DNA of 37,432 nucleotides. Origin: an uncultured Pseudomonadales bacterium (GTDB lineage: Bacteria > Pseudomonadota > Gammaproteobacteria > Pseudomonadales > Porticoccaceae). The position numbers and the translations under genes were made by a program. The DNA lies in the NCBI GenBank assembly GCA_905478975.1, contig CAJQKW010000070.1, positions 1-37,432 of the forward strand, read 5' to 3'. The notes under the pieces are model-generated. The model did not search any database, had not been told where the DNA came from, and saw only the letters and a program-made list of their open reading frames with translations. The number at the start of each line of letters is the position of its first letter. The stretch's first letter is position 1. Below, in pieces: positions 1-7,700 of this stretch.

Positions 1-632
1 AGGATATACTTTTCAGTCTTCCAGGGCTGATCAATTCTTCTCGAGATCACCTCGCCGCCGAGCTCGGCAACACAGCGATCGGCCAGATCCCAAAACGGTG
101 GCCGGCCCGGATCGGCAATCAACACCTGCTCAACACCGGCGGCGCGAGCGCGCTGAATAAGCTCAAATAGCGGCGTCGTCATCTCATCCCAAAAACAGAT
201 ATCGGTGCCCATCAAGGTGTGCAGCTCGGCCAGTTCAGCATCTTCAAGAGACTCAAAGCTGCGTTCTTGAAACTCCACGCTGCACTGGTTAATGCTCGCC
301 TGGAGTTTTAGGAAGGGCTCAACACTGGCATCTATATCCAAACCGGTGACCTGGGCCCGGTAGTTCTTCGCCAGATAGATTCCGGTTAGCCCCCAGCCGC
401 AGCCAATATCTATCACCTTTGAATGGTCTGGTATCTCCCAGGTGCTCAAATAATCGATCAGCACAAAGCTAGAGCGCCAGACCTTATTACCGTGAGCAGC
501 ATGGCGCTGTTGGCGCTTGAGTCTCCGAACCTCTGGGTGGGAGGCCTTGAGAGCGTCGATATTCATAAACGAGATGCTGTGTGTGGTTGGCTGTTTAAGC
601 GGTATTAATGATCTATCCAAATCTGATGTCAT
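1..632 (-). CDS. class I SAM-dependent methyltransferase, C-terminus cut by window edge
   Basis: The minus strand is open from an ATG at 632 to the left edge, so about 210 residues are visible and the stop lies outside. A Rossmann-type SAM-binding motif I, VIDIGCGWGLTG, sits at about residues 73-84, followed by an acidic strand end (TGLDID) that normally binds the ribose of SAM. Further on, WDEMTTPLFELIQRA and IADPGRPPFWDL resemble the substrate-side loops of small-molecule or protein-lysine methyltransferases of the ETFB-lysine/Methyltransf_16 type. The substrate cannot be read from the sequence. No good ribosome binding site precedes the ATG at 632; an internal ATG at 566 is an alternative start. 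The gene diverges from the histidine kinase at 838. Methyltransferase fold is confident; subfamily is inference. Confidence 0.8.
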   Translation of the reverse strand, partial: MTSDLDRSLIPLKQPTTHSISFMNIDALKASHPEVRRLKRQQRHAAHGNKVWRSSFVLIDYLSTWEIPDHSKVIDIGCGWGLTGIYLAKNYRAQVTGLDIDASVEPFLKLQASINQCSVEFQERSFESLEDAELAELHTLMGTDICFWDEMTTPLFELIQRARAAGVEQVLIADPGRPPFWDLADRCVAELGGEVISRRIDQPWKTEKYI

Positions 633-708
633 AGGGTCAGTCGGCGCGAGTTATTTTAAGGGGAAATTCTAGCAGTAAAACAAACCACTGATTGGATAAT
701 GTTGTTAT

Positions 709-736
709 TTGTCTTTTCATAGCAAAGCTCTATTAT
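709..736 (+). promoter_or_regulatory. possible sigma70 promoter for the kinase/regulator pair
   Basis: TTGTCT at 709-714 and TATTAT at 731-736 are separated by 16 bp, a fair match to -35/-10 elements. Transcription would start near 743, placing the following 12-bp repeat array inside the 5' untranslated region of the kinase mRNA. Predicted from consensus only. Confidence 0.35.
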
Positions 737-744
737 AGATGGCG

Positions 745-792
745 AGATAGACGGCTAGATACAGCACTAGATACAGGGCCAGATATAGGGCT
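745..792. repeat. 12-bp tandem repeat, four imperfect copies
   Basis: Four direct units at 745-756, 757-768, 769-780 and 781-792: AGATAGACGGCT, AGATACAGCACT, AGATACAGGGCC and AGATATAGGGCT. AGATA is constant and the second half of each unit varies. The array lies between the likely promoter and the kinase start at 838. Similar short-period arrays occur elsewhere in the window, so a slippage origin is at least as likely as a regulator site. Confidence 0.8.
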
Positions 793-837
793 AAATGGTA
801 GCCAAATAATAAAAAAATCACGCCAACAGGCAGGTTT

Positions 838-1998
838 ATGAATCAGACTACGCTCAATCCTTGGCTTGGTAAGCTCTACCGAGACCGCAACACGCAGTTT
901 TTATTTTTGCAGGTCAGCGGTTGGTTCAGTCTCTCGTTAGTCAGCTTTTTTAGTCTGACTCTCTGGTACAACCAGCAGAGTCTCGCCTATATCTCTCATA
1001 CCTTATTGCAGTCAGTGTTGGGTGTGGCCGTTTCCTGGCCCTTGCGATCAGTGTTTCATTACCTGTGGAACAGACCAGTGCTGTCGCGCCTATTGCTAAC
1101 CCTGGTGTCAGTGTTGGTCTGTTCAGTAATCTGGTCTGCTCTGCGGATTGGCGCATTTTTGTGGATGACCGACGAGACCAATGTCTGGGCTGATTTTGGC
1201 GGCTGGCTATTTGGCTCGATCATGATTTTCTTATGCTGGGCGGCGCTCTACCACGGCATTAAATATTATCAGCTATTGCAGTCCGAGCATGAAGCGCTAC
1301 TTAACTTTGCGGCGGAGAATAAAGAGGAACAGCTCAAACGCAGCCGTGCCGAAACCCTGGCACAGGAAGCGCAGCTAAAAATGCTTCGCTACCAGCTTAA
1401 TCCGCACTTCTTATTTAACACATTAAACGCGATCTCTGCCCTGGTAGTGGGTCGCAGCACCGCCAATGCCAACACCATGATTATGCAGTTGAGTAGTTTC
1501 TTGCGTTATTCGTTGGAGAACGACCCGATTAAACGCGTCAGTTTAGAGCAGGAGGTTATGGCCCTCAAACTGTATCTTGATATTGAAAAGACCCGCTTTA
1601 CCGATCGTCTAGAACTACAGTTTGATATAGAGCCTGAGGCCAGCGATGCAAAGATTCCCAGCCTGCTATTACAGCCTCTAGTGGAGAATGCGATTAAATA
1701 TGCCATTGCCCCAGCCGAAAAAGGCGGTAAGATTAGCGTCTATGCAAAACTCGATGGTGAACATCTGATTATTGAGGTCAAAGACACCGGACCTGGTATT
1801 CAGAATGACTCTAACTCCTTGGCCTCGGGGCCGGGAATTGGGCTTAAAAACACCGTCGATCGATTGAGCGCTTTTTATGGCGACAACTATATTTTTGAAT
1901 TACGCAGCCCGGATGCTGGTGGTATGACAATCTATATGCGTCTGCCGCTGGAAAAGCAAACCGCAGAGAGTAATGCTGAACTAGTGCTGGAGAAATAG
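838..1998 (+). CDS. LytS/AlgZ-type sensor histidine kinase
   Basis: A 386-residue inner-membrane histidine kinase of the His_kinase (PF06580) family. Four hydrophobic segments at about residues 21-43, 52-72, 83-110 and 120-142 form the membrane part, with no obvious large periplasmic domain. A charged, probably coiled-coil linker (about 150-185) leads to the phosphoacceptor box NPHFLFNTLNAISALV with His190. The ATPase domain shows the N box LVENAIKYA (Asn284), the G1 box DTGPGI (316-321) and a GPGIGLKNT loop near 332-340. The LytTR response regulator starts 31 bp downstream, so the two are almost certainly a cognate pair in one transcript. The signal sensed is unknown. AlgZ/FimS and LytS share this layout, but orthology cannot be decided from sequence alone. 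Confidence 0.93.
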   Translation: MNQTTLNPWLGKLYRDRNTQFLFLQVSGWFSLSLVSFFSLTLWYNQQSLAYISHTLLQSVLGVAVSWPLRSVFHYLWNRPVLSRLLLTLVSVLVCSVIWSALRIGAFLWMTDETNVWADFGGWLFGSIMIFLCWAALYHGIKYYQLLQSEHEALLNFAAENKEEQLKRSRAETLAQEAQLKMLRYQLNPHFLFNTLNAISALVVGRSTANANTMIMQLSSFLRYSLENDPIKRVSLEQEVMALKLYLDIEKTRFTDRLELQFDIEPEASDAKIPSLLLQPLVENAIKYAIAPAEKGGKISVYAKLDGEHLIIEVKDTGPGIQNDSNSLASGPGIGLKNTVDRLSAFYGDNYIFELRSPDAGGMTIYMRLPLEKQTAESNAELVLEK

Positions 1999-2029
1999 TG
2001 ACGAATTTTAAAGGTGGATCTGTATAGAC

Positions 2030-2842
2030 ATGTCTAAATTGAAAACCATTATCGTCGATGATGAGCCTCTGGCTCTGGATCTGTTGCGCGCTATTTTAAG
2101 CACTATAGATGAAGTGGAGATAATTGCCGAGTGCAGTAACGGTCGCGCTGCCATTGCCGCTGCCAGCTCACTGCACCCAGATTTAATCTTTCTCGATATT
2201 CAAATGCCTGGGGTCAATGGTTTCGAAGTGGTCAAGGCAATGCAGTCTGACGCCATGCCAATGGTGATTTTTGCCACCGCTTACAATCAATTTGCTATAG
2301 ATGCTTTTGATCTGCATGCGGTGGATTATCTACTCAAGCCGTTTGATCCTGAGCGCATTGAGCGAGCTGTGCAGCGTGCGCTTGAGCGCGCATCGGCGCC
2401 AGAGAGTGAGGTGGGCCATAAAATGCCGCTGATTGGTGCCATTGAGGAGATCACCAAACGACTGCATAAAGAGTCTGGAGCTGTGTCTGGTGCAGAGGAA
2501 GACTTACCTCAGGGTATCAAGCGCAAGCTACTGATCCGTGATTCTGGCATGGTTAAAGTGGTGCCCTTTGACGACATCGACTGGGTAGACGCCGCTGGCG
2601 ACTATATGTGTGTTCATGCCCTCGGCGAAACTCACATTGTGCGCAGTACATTGCGCGAGCTGCTGGAAAAACTCGATGAGAAAATGTTTCTTCGCATCCA
2701 TCGCTCCACCGTGGTCAATATTGAGCGGGTAGTCAGTGTTACCCGACTGCAAAAGGGCGGCAGTTTGCTGCATTTGACCGACGGCAACTCATTGCGCGTC
2801 AGTCGTAATTACCGCGAGGCGATTCGCAGCCTATTTCAGTAA
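2030..2842 (+). CDS. LytR/AlgR-family response regulator (REC + LytTR)
   Basis: A 270-residue cytoplasmic DNA-binding regulator. The N-terminal receiver domain (about 4-120) has the acidic pair D10-D11, the phosphoacceptor D56 within FLDIQMPG, a Thr in FATAYN and the conserved Lys in YLLKPFDP near 108. After a linker of about 45 residues, a LytTR domain (about 168-270) shows the typical DDIDWVDAAGDYMCVH and FLRIHRSTVVNIERV stretches. LytTR proteins bind direct-repeat sites with beta strands rather than a helix-turn-helix. It probably receives phosphate from the kinase at 838-1998. Targets are not evident; the GH3 gene at 3098 is on the same strand but separated by a 255-bp spacer, so co-regulation is only a possibility. 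Confidence 0.93.
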   Translation: MSKLKTIIVDDEPLALDLLRAILSTIDEVEIIAECSNGRAAIAAASSLHPDLIFLDIQMPGVNGFEVVKAMQSDAMPMVIFATAYNQFAIDAFDLHAVDYLLKPFDPERIERAVQRALERASAPESEVGHKMPLIGAIEEITKRLHKESGAVSGAEEDLPQGIKRKLLIRDSGMVKVVPFDDIDWVDAAGDYMCVHALGETHIVRSTLRELLEKLDEKMFLRIHRSTVVNIERVVSVTRLQKGGSLLHLTDGNSLRVSRNYREAIRSLFQ

Positions 2843-3097
2843 TTGGCTTAATCGCTTCTCTCATTATTCTCTTTATATCCTTCTAAATTCCCTCTGTTGA
2901 CCCCACTCAACGCAGTGATTAAACCCACTATCTCATATGATCTTCCACAGCACAGCCGTCCATGAAAGACTAAGCGTTATTAGGGGATTTTATTCGTCCC
3001 TGCAAAAGTGGTGCAGACAGATAAAACCACGCAGATTGCATCGTAACTGCTTTGTGATGCTGTACAGTTTTCCAAAAAGGGTAGGGTAGAGTTAATA

Positions 3098-5602
3098 ATG
3101 GTTAAAGATAAAAATTACGCTTTGGCAAAGGGCTTGGTAACAATAGTGGCTGGATTGGCATTGTCTATGATGCCGGTAAAGCTGGTTGCACAAGACCAGA
3201 ATGCTGTAGATAAGGCAGCCGCTGTTGAAAAGCGAGTGGCAACAATTTTGGCTGGCATGTCTGTCGAACAAAAAGTCGGCCAGATGATCCAGCCAGAGAT
3301 TAAGTTTGTCTCTCCCTCAGATGTTAAAAAATACCATATTGGTTCTATTCTTAACGGCGGCGGTTCCTTTCCCGGAGAGCGTAAAAACTCTGCTATCCAA
3401 GACTGGGTTGATCTTGCCGACGATTACTACAATGCCTCTGTAGATACCTCTAACGGCGGCACTGGTATCCCTATTATCTGGGGTACTGATGCGGTCCACG
3501 GCCACAACAATGTGATCGGTGCCACGCTGTTCCCGCACAATATTGGTCTGGGTGCGGCGAACGATCCGCAACTGCTGCGCCAGATTGGTGAAGTGACTGC
3601 TAGAGAAGTGGCTGTTACTGGTATCGATTGGATCTTTGCTCCCACAGTTGCAGTGGTCAAAGACAACCGCTGGGGACGTACTTACGAAGGCTATAGTAGC
3701 GATGCTGCGCTGGTCAAAGCCTATGCTGGTGAGATCGTTAAAGGCATTCAGGGTGAGCCGGGCGAATTGGCTGCAGACCCCTCAAAAGTTGTGGCTACGG
3801 CGAAGCACTGGATCGGTGACGGCGGTACTTATCGTGGTATCGATAAAGGCAATACCATACTGGATCTAGATCAGTTGCTTGAGTTGCACGGTCAGGGCTA
3901 TCTCAGTGCTCTTGACGCTGACGTACAGTCAGTGATGGTGTCATTCAATAGCTGGAATGGAAAGAAGCTTCACGGCCATGAACAGCTTATTACCGACGTC
4001 TTGAAAGGGCAGCTGGCTTTCGACGGTTTGGTGGTTAGTGATTGGGATGGTGTAGGTCAAGTTGAGGGCTGTACCACTGAAAACTGTCCTCAGGCGATCA
4101 ACGCCGGTATCGATCTGATTATGGTACCCCAGGGCTGGAAAAACCTAATTACCAATACTTTGGCCCAAGTGGAAAGTGGCATCATTCCTATGGCCCGTAT
4201 CGATGATGCGGTATCGCGCATTTTGCGCACCAAGATTCGTGCTGGTCTGTTTGAAAAAGGCGCGCCATCAACTCGAGTGCTAGCCGGAGAGTCTGACATT
4301 ATTGGCTCTGCTGAACACCGTGCTATTGCGCGAGACGCAGTGCGCAAATCACTGGTATTGCTGAAAAACAAAAACCAACTGCTGCCTCTTAAAGGCAAGC
4401 AGCATGTTCTGATTACCGGTGACGGTGCGGACAATATTGGCAAGCAAAACGGCGGTTGGACCATTACTTGGCAGGGTACTGAAAACCAAAATAGTGATTT
4501 CCCCGGTGCCACCTCTATCTATGCTGGCCTCAAGCAAGCTGTTGAAAATAATGGCGGTTCGGTTGAATTGAGCGCTGACGACAGCTGGGTGAAGAAGCCC
4601 GATGTGGCGGTAGTGGTATTTGGTGAAGAGCCCTATGCCGAAGGTGTGGGTGATATCGAATCACTGGTTTACCGCGATGGCTACCAGGCCGATCTCGATT
4701 TGCTCAAGTCACTAAAAGCGAAAAAGATTCCAGTGGTAGCGGTGTTCTTGACCGGTCGTCCCCTGTGGATGAATGCCGAGTTCAATAACTCAGACGCCTT
4801 TGTGGTGGCCTGGTTGCCCGGCTCTGAAGGTGTTGGTTTGGCCGATGTAATGGTCGCTGATAGTGCCGGCAAAGTGCGCTACGACTTTACTGGGAGATTG
4901 TCGTTTGACTGGCCCAACAGCGAGTTAGACCGAACCGATATCTCCCGCCCGGTAACTGACTTGCTGCTGACTCGTGGTCAGGGCTTGAGCTATGGCGATG
5001 CAGAAATTATTGCTGATGGCCTCAGTGAAAAGCCTTTGGTTGATCTGTCGAAGGCGGCTCGTGTCGTGTTTAGCGGCAGTGCTCGTCCGCCCTATAAAAC
5101 CTATGTTGGAGACTCCAGCAACTGGCAGAAGGTGGTTCAGGGTAATAAGTCTGCCAGCGCCTTTGGCGATCTGACGGTAACCACTGTCGATGGCACAGTA
5201 CAGGAAGACTCCCGTCTGGTGGAGTGGAAAGGTGGCCGTGAGAGTCAATTCTACTTTCAGTCAGAAGCCGGTATTGATTTGACTAACCTGCGCGACGAAG
5301 ATGCCGCATTGGTCATGATCGTCAAGGTTAACAAAAAGCCGAAGGGGGCTGTAACCCTGCGTATGGACTGTGGCTGGCCCTGTTCCGGCGGACTCAACTT
5401 AACACGTATCTTCCGTGCTATTCCAGAGGGACAGCCGGTTCGTCTTGGGGTTAAGTTAAGCTGTTTTGAAAAGGTCGGCGTCAACCTGAAAAAGGTTAAC
5501 TCGCCCTTTGTTTTGGTTACCTCTAAGGAATTTGCCCTCACTATTGCTGACATTAGAGTGACCAAAGATATCTCCGAGAAGTCACTAGTGGGATGCGGTT
5601 GA
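3098..5602 (+). CDS. exported glycoside hydrolase family 3 beta-glucosidase
   Basis: An 834-residue GH3 enzyme of the exo-1,3/1,4-beta-glucosidase (BglX/ExoP) type, which removes glucose from the non-reducing end of beta-glucans or cello-oligosaccharides. An N-terminal signal peptide (basic start, hydrophobic run to about residue 31, cut near LVAQD) places it in the periplasm or outside. The (beta/alpha)8 domain carries WGTDAVHGHNN, the catalytic-site motif KHWIGDGGTYRGIDKG and the nucleophile Asp315 in VVSDWDG. A second alpha/beta sandwich domain follows (LVLLKNKNQLLPL onward), then a C-terminal region from about 650 resembling the ExoP galactose-binding-like domain. Length fits the ExoP subtype. 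The start has a purine-rich upstream stretch (AGGGTAGAG). The 255-bp upstream spacer holds no other gene I can see. Exact substrate is uncertain. Confidence 0.93.
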   Translation: MVKDKNYALAKGLVTIVAGLALSMMPVKLVAQDQNAVDKAAAVEKRVATILAGMSVEQKVGQMIQPEIKFVSPSDVKKYHIGSILNGGGSFPGERKNSAIQDWVDLADDYYNASVDTSNGGTGIPIIWGTDAVHGHNNVIGATLFPHNIGLGAANDPQLLRQIGEVTAREVAVTGIDWIFAPTVAVVKDNRWGRTYEGYSSDAALVKAYAGEIVKGIQGEPGELAADPSKVVATAKHWIGDGGTYRGIDKGNTILDLDQLLELHGQGYLSALDADVQSVMVSFNSWNGKKLHGHEQLITDVLKGQLAFDGLVVSDWDGVGQVEGCTTENCPQAINAGIDLIMVPQGWKNLITNTLAQVESGIIPMARIDDAVSRILRTKIRAGLFEKGAPSTRVLAGESDIIGSAEHRAIARDAVRKSLVLLKNKNQLLPLKGKQHVLITGDGADNIGKQNGGWTITWQGTENQNSDFPGATSIYAGLKQAVENNGGSVELSADDSWVKKPDVAVVVFGEEPYAEGVGDIESLVYRDGYQADLDLLKSLKAKKIPVVAVFLTGRPLWMNAEFNNSDAFVVAWLPGSEGVGLADVMVADSAGKVRYDFTGRLSFDWPNSELDRTDISRPVTDLLLTRGQGLSYGDAEIIADGLSEKPLVDLSKAARVVFSGSARPPYKTYVGDSSNWQKVVQGNKSASAFGDLTVTTVDGTVQEDSRLVEWKGGRESQFYFQSEAGIDLTNLRDEDAALVMIVKVNKKPKGAVTLRMDCGWPCSGGLNLTRIFRAIPEGQPVRLGVKLSCFEKVGVNLKKVNSPFVLVTSKEFALTIADIRVTKDISEKSLVGCG

Positions 5603-5661
5603 TCCCAGCCTCGATCCTCTTATGATTTAGTCTAGCCGAATCCAATCTAGTCTATTCGCAG

Positions 5662-5690
5662 CCAGCCCTTTTTAGGGCTGGTTTGCGTTT
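5662..5690 (+). terminator. Rho-independent terminator after the GH3 gene
   Basis: A perfect 8-bp stem, CCAGCCCT at 5662-5669 and AGGGCTGG at 5674-5681, with a TTTT loop, is followed by the T-rich tail TTTGCGTTT. It sits 59 bp after the GH3 stop codon and separates that gene from the HD/MOSC pair. Confidence 0.85.
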
Positions 5691-5698
5691 CCCTGAGT

Positions 5699-5725
5699 GG
5701 TTTTTTTCGGCCATAGAAAAAAACC
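5699..5725. repeat. A/T-rich perfect inverted repeat
   Basis: GGTTTTTTTC at 5699-5708 and GAAAAAAACC at 5716-5725 are perfect 10-bp inverted arms around a 7-bp loop. The homopolymer arms could act as a second, weak bidirectional terminator; no established class is recognised. It lies 107 bp before the HD-domain gene. Confidence 0.7.
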
Positions 5726-5831
5726 CCTCGTACTGCTAGTATCGCGGCACAATAAAAATATTTTTCATCTGGCAGTTTAGTCTGAGTCTAGACTTAGTTT
5801 AGCTTAAGCTTGGCCGTCGAGAGGGGTTGGC

Positions 5832-6404
5832 ATGAACGCATTATTTACCAAGATGTCTGAGAGCACAGCGGAAGATTGGCAGATTATTCTTCCCGAGCAA
5901 ATTGCTTATTTCAAGAAATTGCCGGATCGTATTCTGGCCCATCTGGAGTTGCTCACCGGCGATTACGGCGGCTTTGCCATCGACCGCCTGCAGCATTCGC
6001 TACAGACTGCTCACCGCGCAGCTGAAGCCGGTGAAGATGAAGAGTACGTTGTCTGTGCACTGCTCCATGATATTGGCGACACCCTTGGCAGTGCCAACCA
6101 TGCCGACGTTGCAGCTGTGATATTGGAGCCTTTTGTCTCCGCAGAAAATCACTGGATGATCAAGCATCACGCAATCTTTCAGGGCTATAACTTTTTCCAC
6201 TTTCTCGGCGCCGATCGCAATATGCGTGACCAGTATCGTGGAAACCCCAACTTTAAGCGCACCGCGCGCTTTATTGCCAAGTACGATGACCCTTCATTTG
6301 ATCCAGATATGCCTAAGTTGGAGTTGAGTGTTTTCGAGCCGATGGTTCGCAGAGTCTTCAGCGCCCCGAAAAACAGCATGTATAAAAGTTTTTTTGACGA
6401 ATAA
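5832..6404 (+). CDS. HD-domain protein resembling PhnZ-type diiron oxygenases
   Basis: A 190-residue soluble protein of the HD superfamily. Visible metal-ligand candidates are His55 (LQHSLQTAHRAA), His79-Asp80 (LLHDIGD), His90, His112/His113 and an Asp near 154 (AKYDDPSFDPD). The 24-residue gap between His55 and His79, the LQxA helix and a Tyr ten residues before the first His (Tyr45) recall PhnZ, the mixed-valent diiron oxygenase that cleaves an aminophosphonate. Two substrate-contact positions, as I recall them from PhnZ (Glu27 and His62), correspond here to Phe48 and Asp83, so the substrate probably differs. GAGAGGGG precedes the ATG. The MOSC gene follows after 9 bp, suggesting one transcript. 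A phosphohydrolase or unrelated HD function remains possible. Confidence 0.75.
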   Translation: MNALFTKMSESTAEDWQIILPEQIAYFKKLPDRILAHLELLTGDYGGFAIDRLQHSLQTAHRAAEAGEDEEYVVCALLHDIGDTLGSANHADVAAVILEPFVSAENHWMIKHHAIFQGYNFFHFLGADRNMRDQYRGNPNFKRTARFIAKYDDPSFDPDMPKLELSVFEPMVRRVFSAPKNSMYKSFFDE

Positions 6405-6413
6405 GGATTTCTA

Positions 6414-6884
6414 ATGACAGTGGCAAGTATTCTCGGCATCTATATTGCGCCAAGCAAAGGTGCAGGGGTGATGGGCTACCCAAAGGTCTCGTTGCGCGCG
6501 GGCAAAGGTATTGAAGGGGACCGCTATTTTTCTCAGACAGGCAAAAACCGGTCGAGTTACCAAGGCCAGCCAGACTGGGAAATTACCCTGATTGAATCCG
6601 AGGTCATTGAGTCGTTTAATCAAGAGAAGGGCTATCGCTTTCACGAGAGTGACTTTCGCCGCAATCTGGTGACCCAGGGTCTTCGTCTCAATGACCTGGT
6701 GGGCAAAACATTCACCATCAACAATGTCAGCTTTTATGGTGTTCAGCTCTGTGAGCCCTGTGCCAGTTTGCAAAAGCGTCTCGGCGTCAGAATCTTACCT
6801 GAGCTTGTGGGCAAGGGTGGTTTGCGCGCCCAGATCCGTGGCAACGGTGTTATCGCCGTGGGCGACAGTATTAGCTCGGACTAA
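6414..6884 (+). CDS. MOSC-domain protein
   Basis: A 156-residue single-domain MOSC protein (the C-terminal domain type of molybdenum-cofactor sulfurases). Typical features are the opening on a short beta strand with a Gly-rich turn (APSKGAGVMGYPKVSLRAGK), GIEGDRY near 35, the RRNLVTQGLRLNDLVGK stretch and the conserved cysteine motif LCEPCASLQKRL, whose Cys is thought to carry sulfur. It closes with GLRAQIRGNGVIAVGD. YiiM/YuaD-type MOSC proteins reduce or transfer groups with Moco-related chemistry, but many single-domain members have no assigned role. It starts 9 bp after the HD-domain gene with AAGGA upstream, so the two are probably co-translated; a functional partnership is inferred from that arrangement only. 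Confidence 0.88.
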   Translation: MTVASILGIYIAPSKGAGVMGYPKVSLRAGKGIEGDRYFSQTGKNRSSYQGQPDWEITLIESEVIESFNQEKGYRFHESDFRRNLVTQGLRLNDLVGKTFTINNVSFYGVQLCEPCASLQKRLGVRILPELVGKGGLRAQIRGNGVIAVGDSISSD

Positions 6885-6900
6885 AATAGCTCGTGCTAAA

Positions 6901-7698
6901 TCAGCCCAGTCTAAAAAATCGAATCGTATTATCCGTGGTCTGCTGACTAAGCTCTTCAGCGGACTCGTTTCGCTGTTCGGCTATCTTGCTAACCACCCAG
7001 GGTAAAAAAGCCGGTTCATTGCGTTTGCCCTTGGGCGGCTCAGGCAGGGTCTTTGGCAGCAGATAGGGGGCATCGGTCTCCACCATCAGACGCTGAAATG
7101 GAATATCCGCCACCAGCTCCTGAAGCTCTGTACCGCGCTTGTCGTCGCAAATCCACCCAGTCACGCCAATATGCATGTCGAGATCTAAGTAGCCGTAGAG
7201 GGCCTCTCTCGTGCCTGTAAAGCAATGCGTCACGGCATCCACAAGATGATCTCTGTAGGTTCGCAGAATCTGTAGTTGGCGATCGGCGGCATCGCGCTCA
7301 TGCAAAAATACCGGTAGCTGTAATTCCGCCGCCAGTTCAAGCTGGGCTTCAAAGGCTTTTTCCTGTTGCGCCGGTGTCGAAAAATTGCGGTTAAAATCCA
7401 GCCCCATTTCACCGATGGCGACCACTGAGGGGTCGGCGGCGAGAGCGCTGAGTATACCCATAGACTCTTTATTTAAAGCCTTAGCGTCGTGGGGATGAAT
7501 GCCGACAGTGGCATAGAGCATAGCGGGAAAGCGCTCGCCGAACTCGCGACAGAGTTCTACCACCGCTTCACTCTCGGCGACAGAGGTGCCGGTGAGAATC
7601 AGTTTTTCGACGCCGGCTTCTCGAGCCCGTTCAAGCACCTCGCCACGGTCTTTATCAAAGCGTGAGTTGGAGAAGTTGACGCCTATATCGATTAACAT
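6901..7698 (-). CDS. tatD: TatD family metal-dependent deoxyribonuclease
   Basis: A 265-residue TIM-barrel amidohydrolase closely matching TatD: MLIDIGVNFSNSRFDKDR at the N-terminus (instead of the HxH found in YcfH-type paralogues), VGIHPHD, AIGEMGLDFNRNFSTP, a VFLHERDA strand, VTHCFTG, ITGWICDDKRG-like and LMVETDAPYLLP. TatD is a metal-dependent 3'-5' DNA exonuclease acting on single-stranded or damaged ends and has no proven role in Tat export despite its name. The His and Asp metal ligands in HPHD, LHERD, THCF and TDAPYL are present. It is immediately downstream of the lytic transglycosylase gene, with only 2 bp between stop and start, so the two are likely translated from the same mRNA. 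Confidence 0.93.
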   Translation of the reverse strand: MLIDIGVNFSNSRFDKDRGEVLERAREAGVEKLILTGTSVAESEAVVELCREFGERFPAMLYATVGIHPHDAKALNKESMGILSALAADPSVVAIGEMGLDFNRNFSTPAQQEKAFEAQLELAAELQLPVFLHERDAADRQLQILRTYRDHLVDAVTHCFTGTREALYGYLDLDMHIGVTGWICDDKRGTELQELVADIPFQRLMVETDAPYLLPKTLPEPPKGKRNEPAFLPWVVSKIAEQRNESAEELSQQTTDNTIRFFRLG

Positions 7699-7700
7699 AA

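Noticed and set aside
423-608. 61-codon plus-strand frame near the left edge
   Set aside because: It is antisense to the methyltransferase, whose SAM motif is unambiguous.
3056-3075. CTGTACAG palindrome upstream of the GH3 gene as a LexA box
   Set aside because: It lacks the eight-base spacer between CTGT and ACAG that the LexA box requires.
4090-4512. 140-codon open frame antisense to the GH3 gene
   Set aside because: Lies entirely within the GH3 catalytic region and has no recognisable domain.
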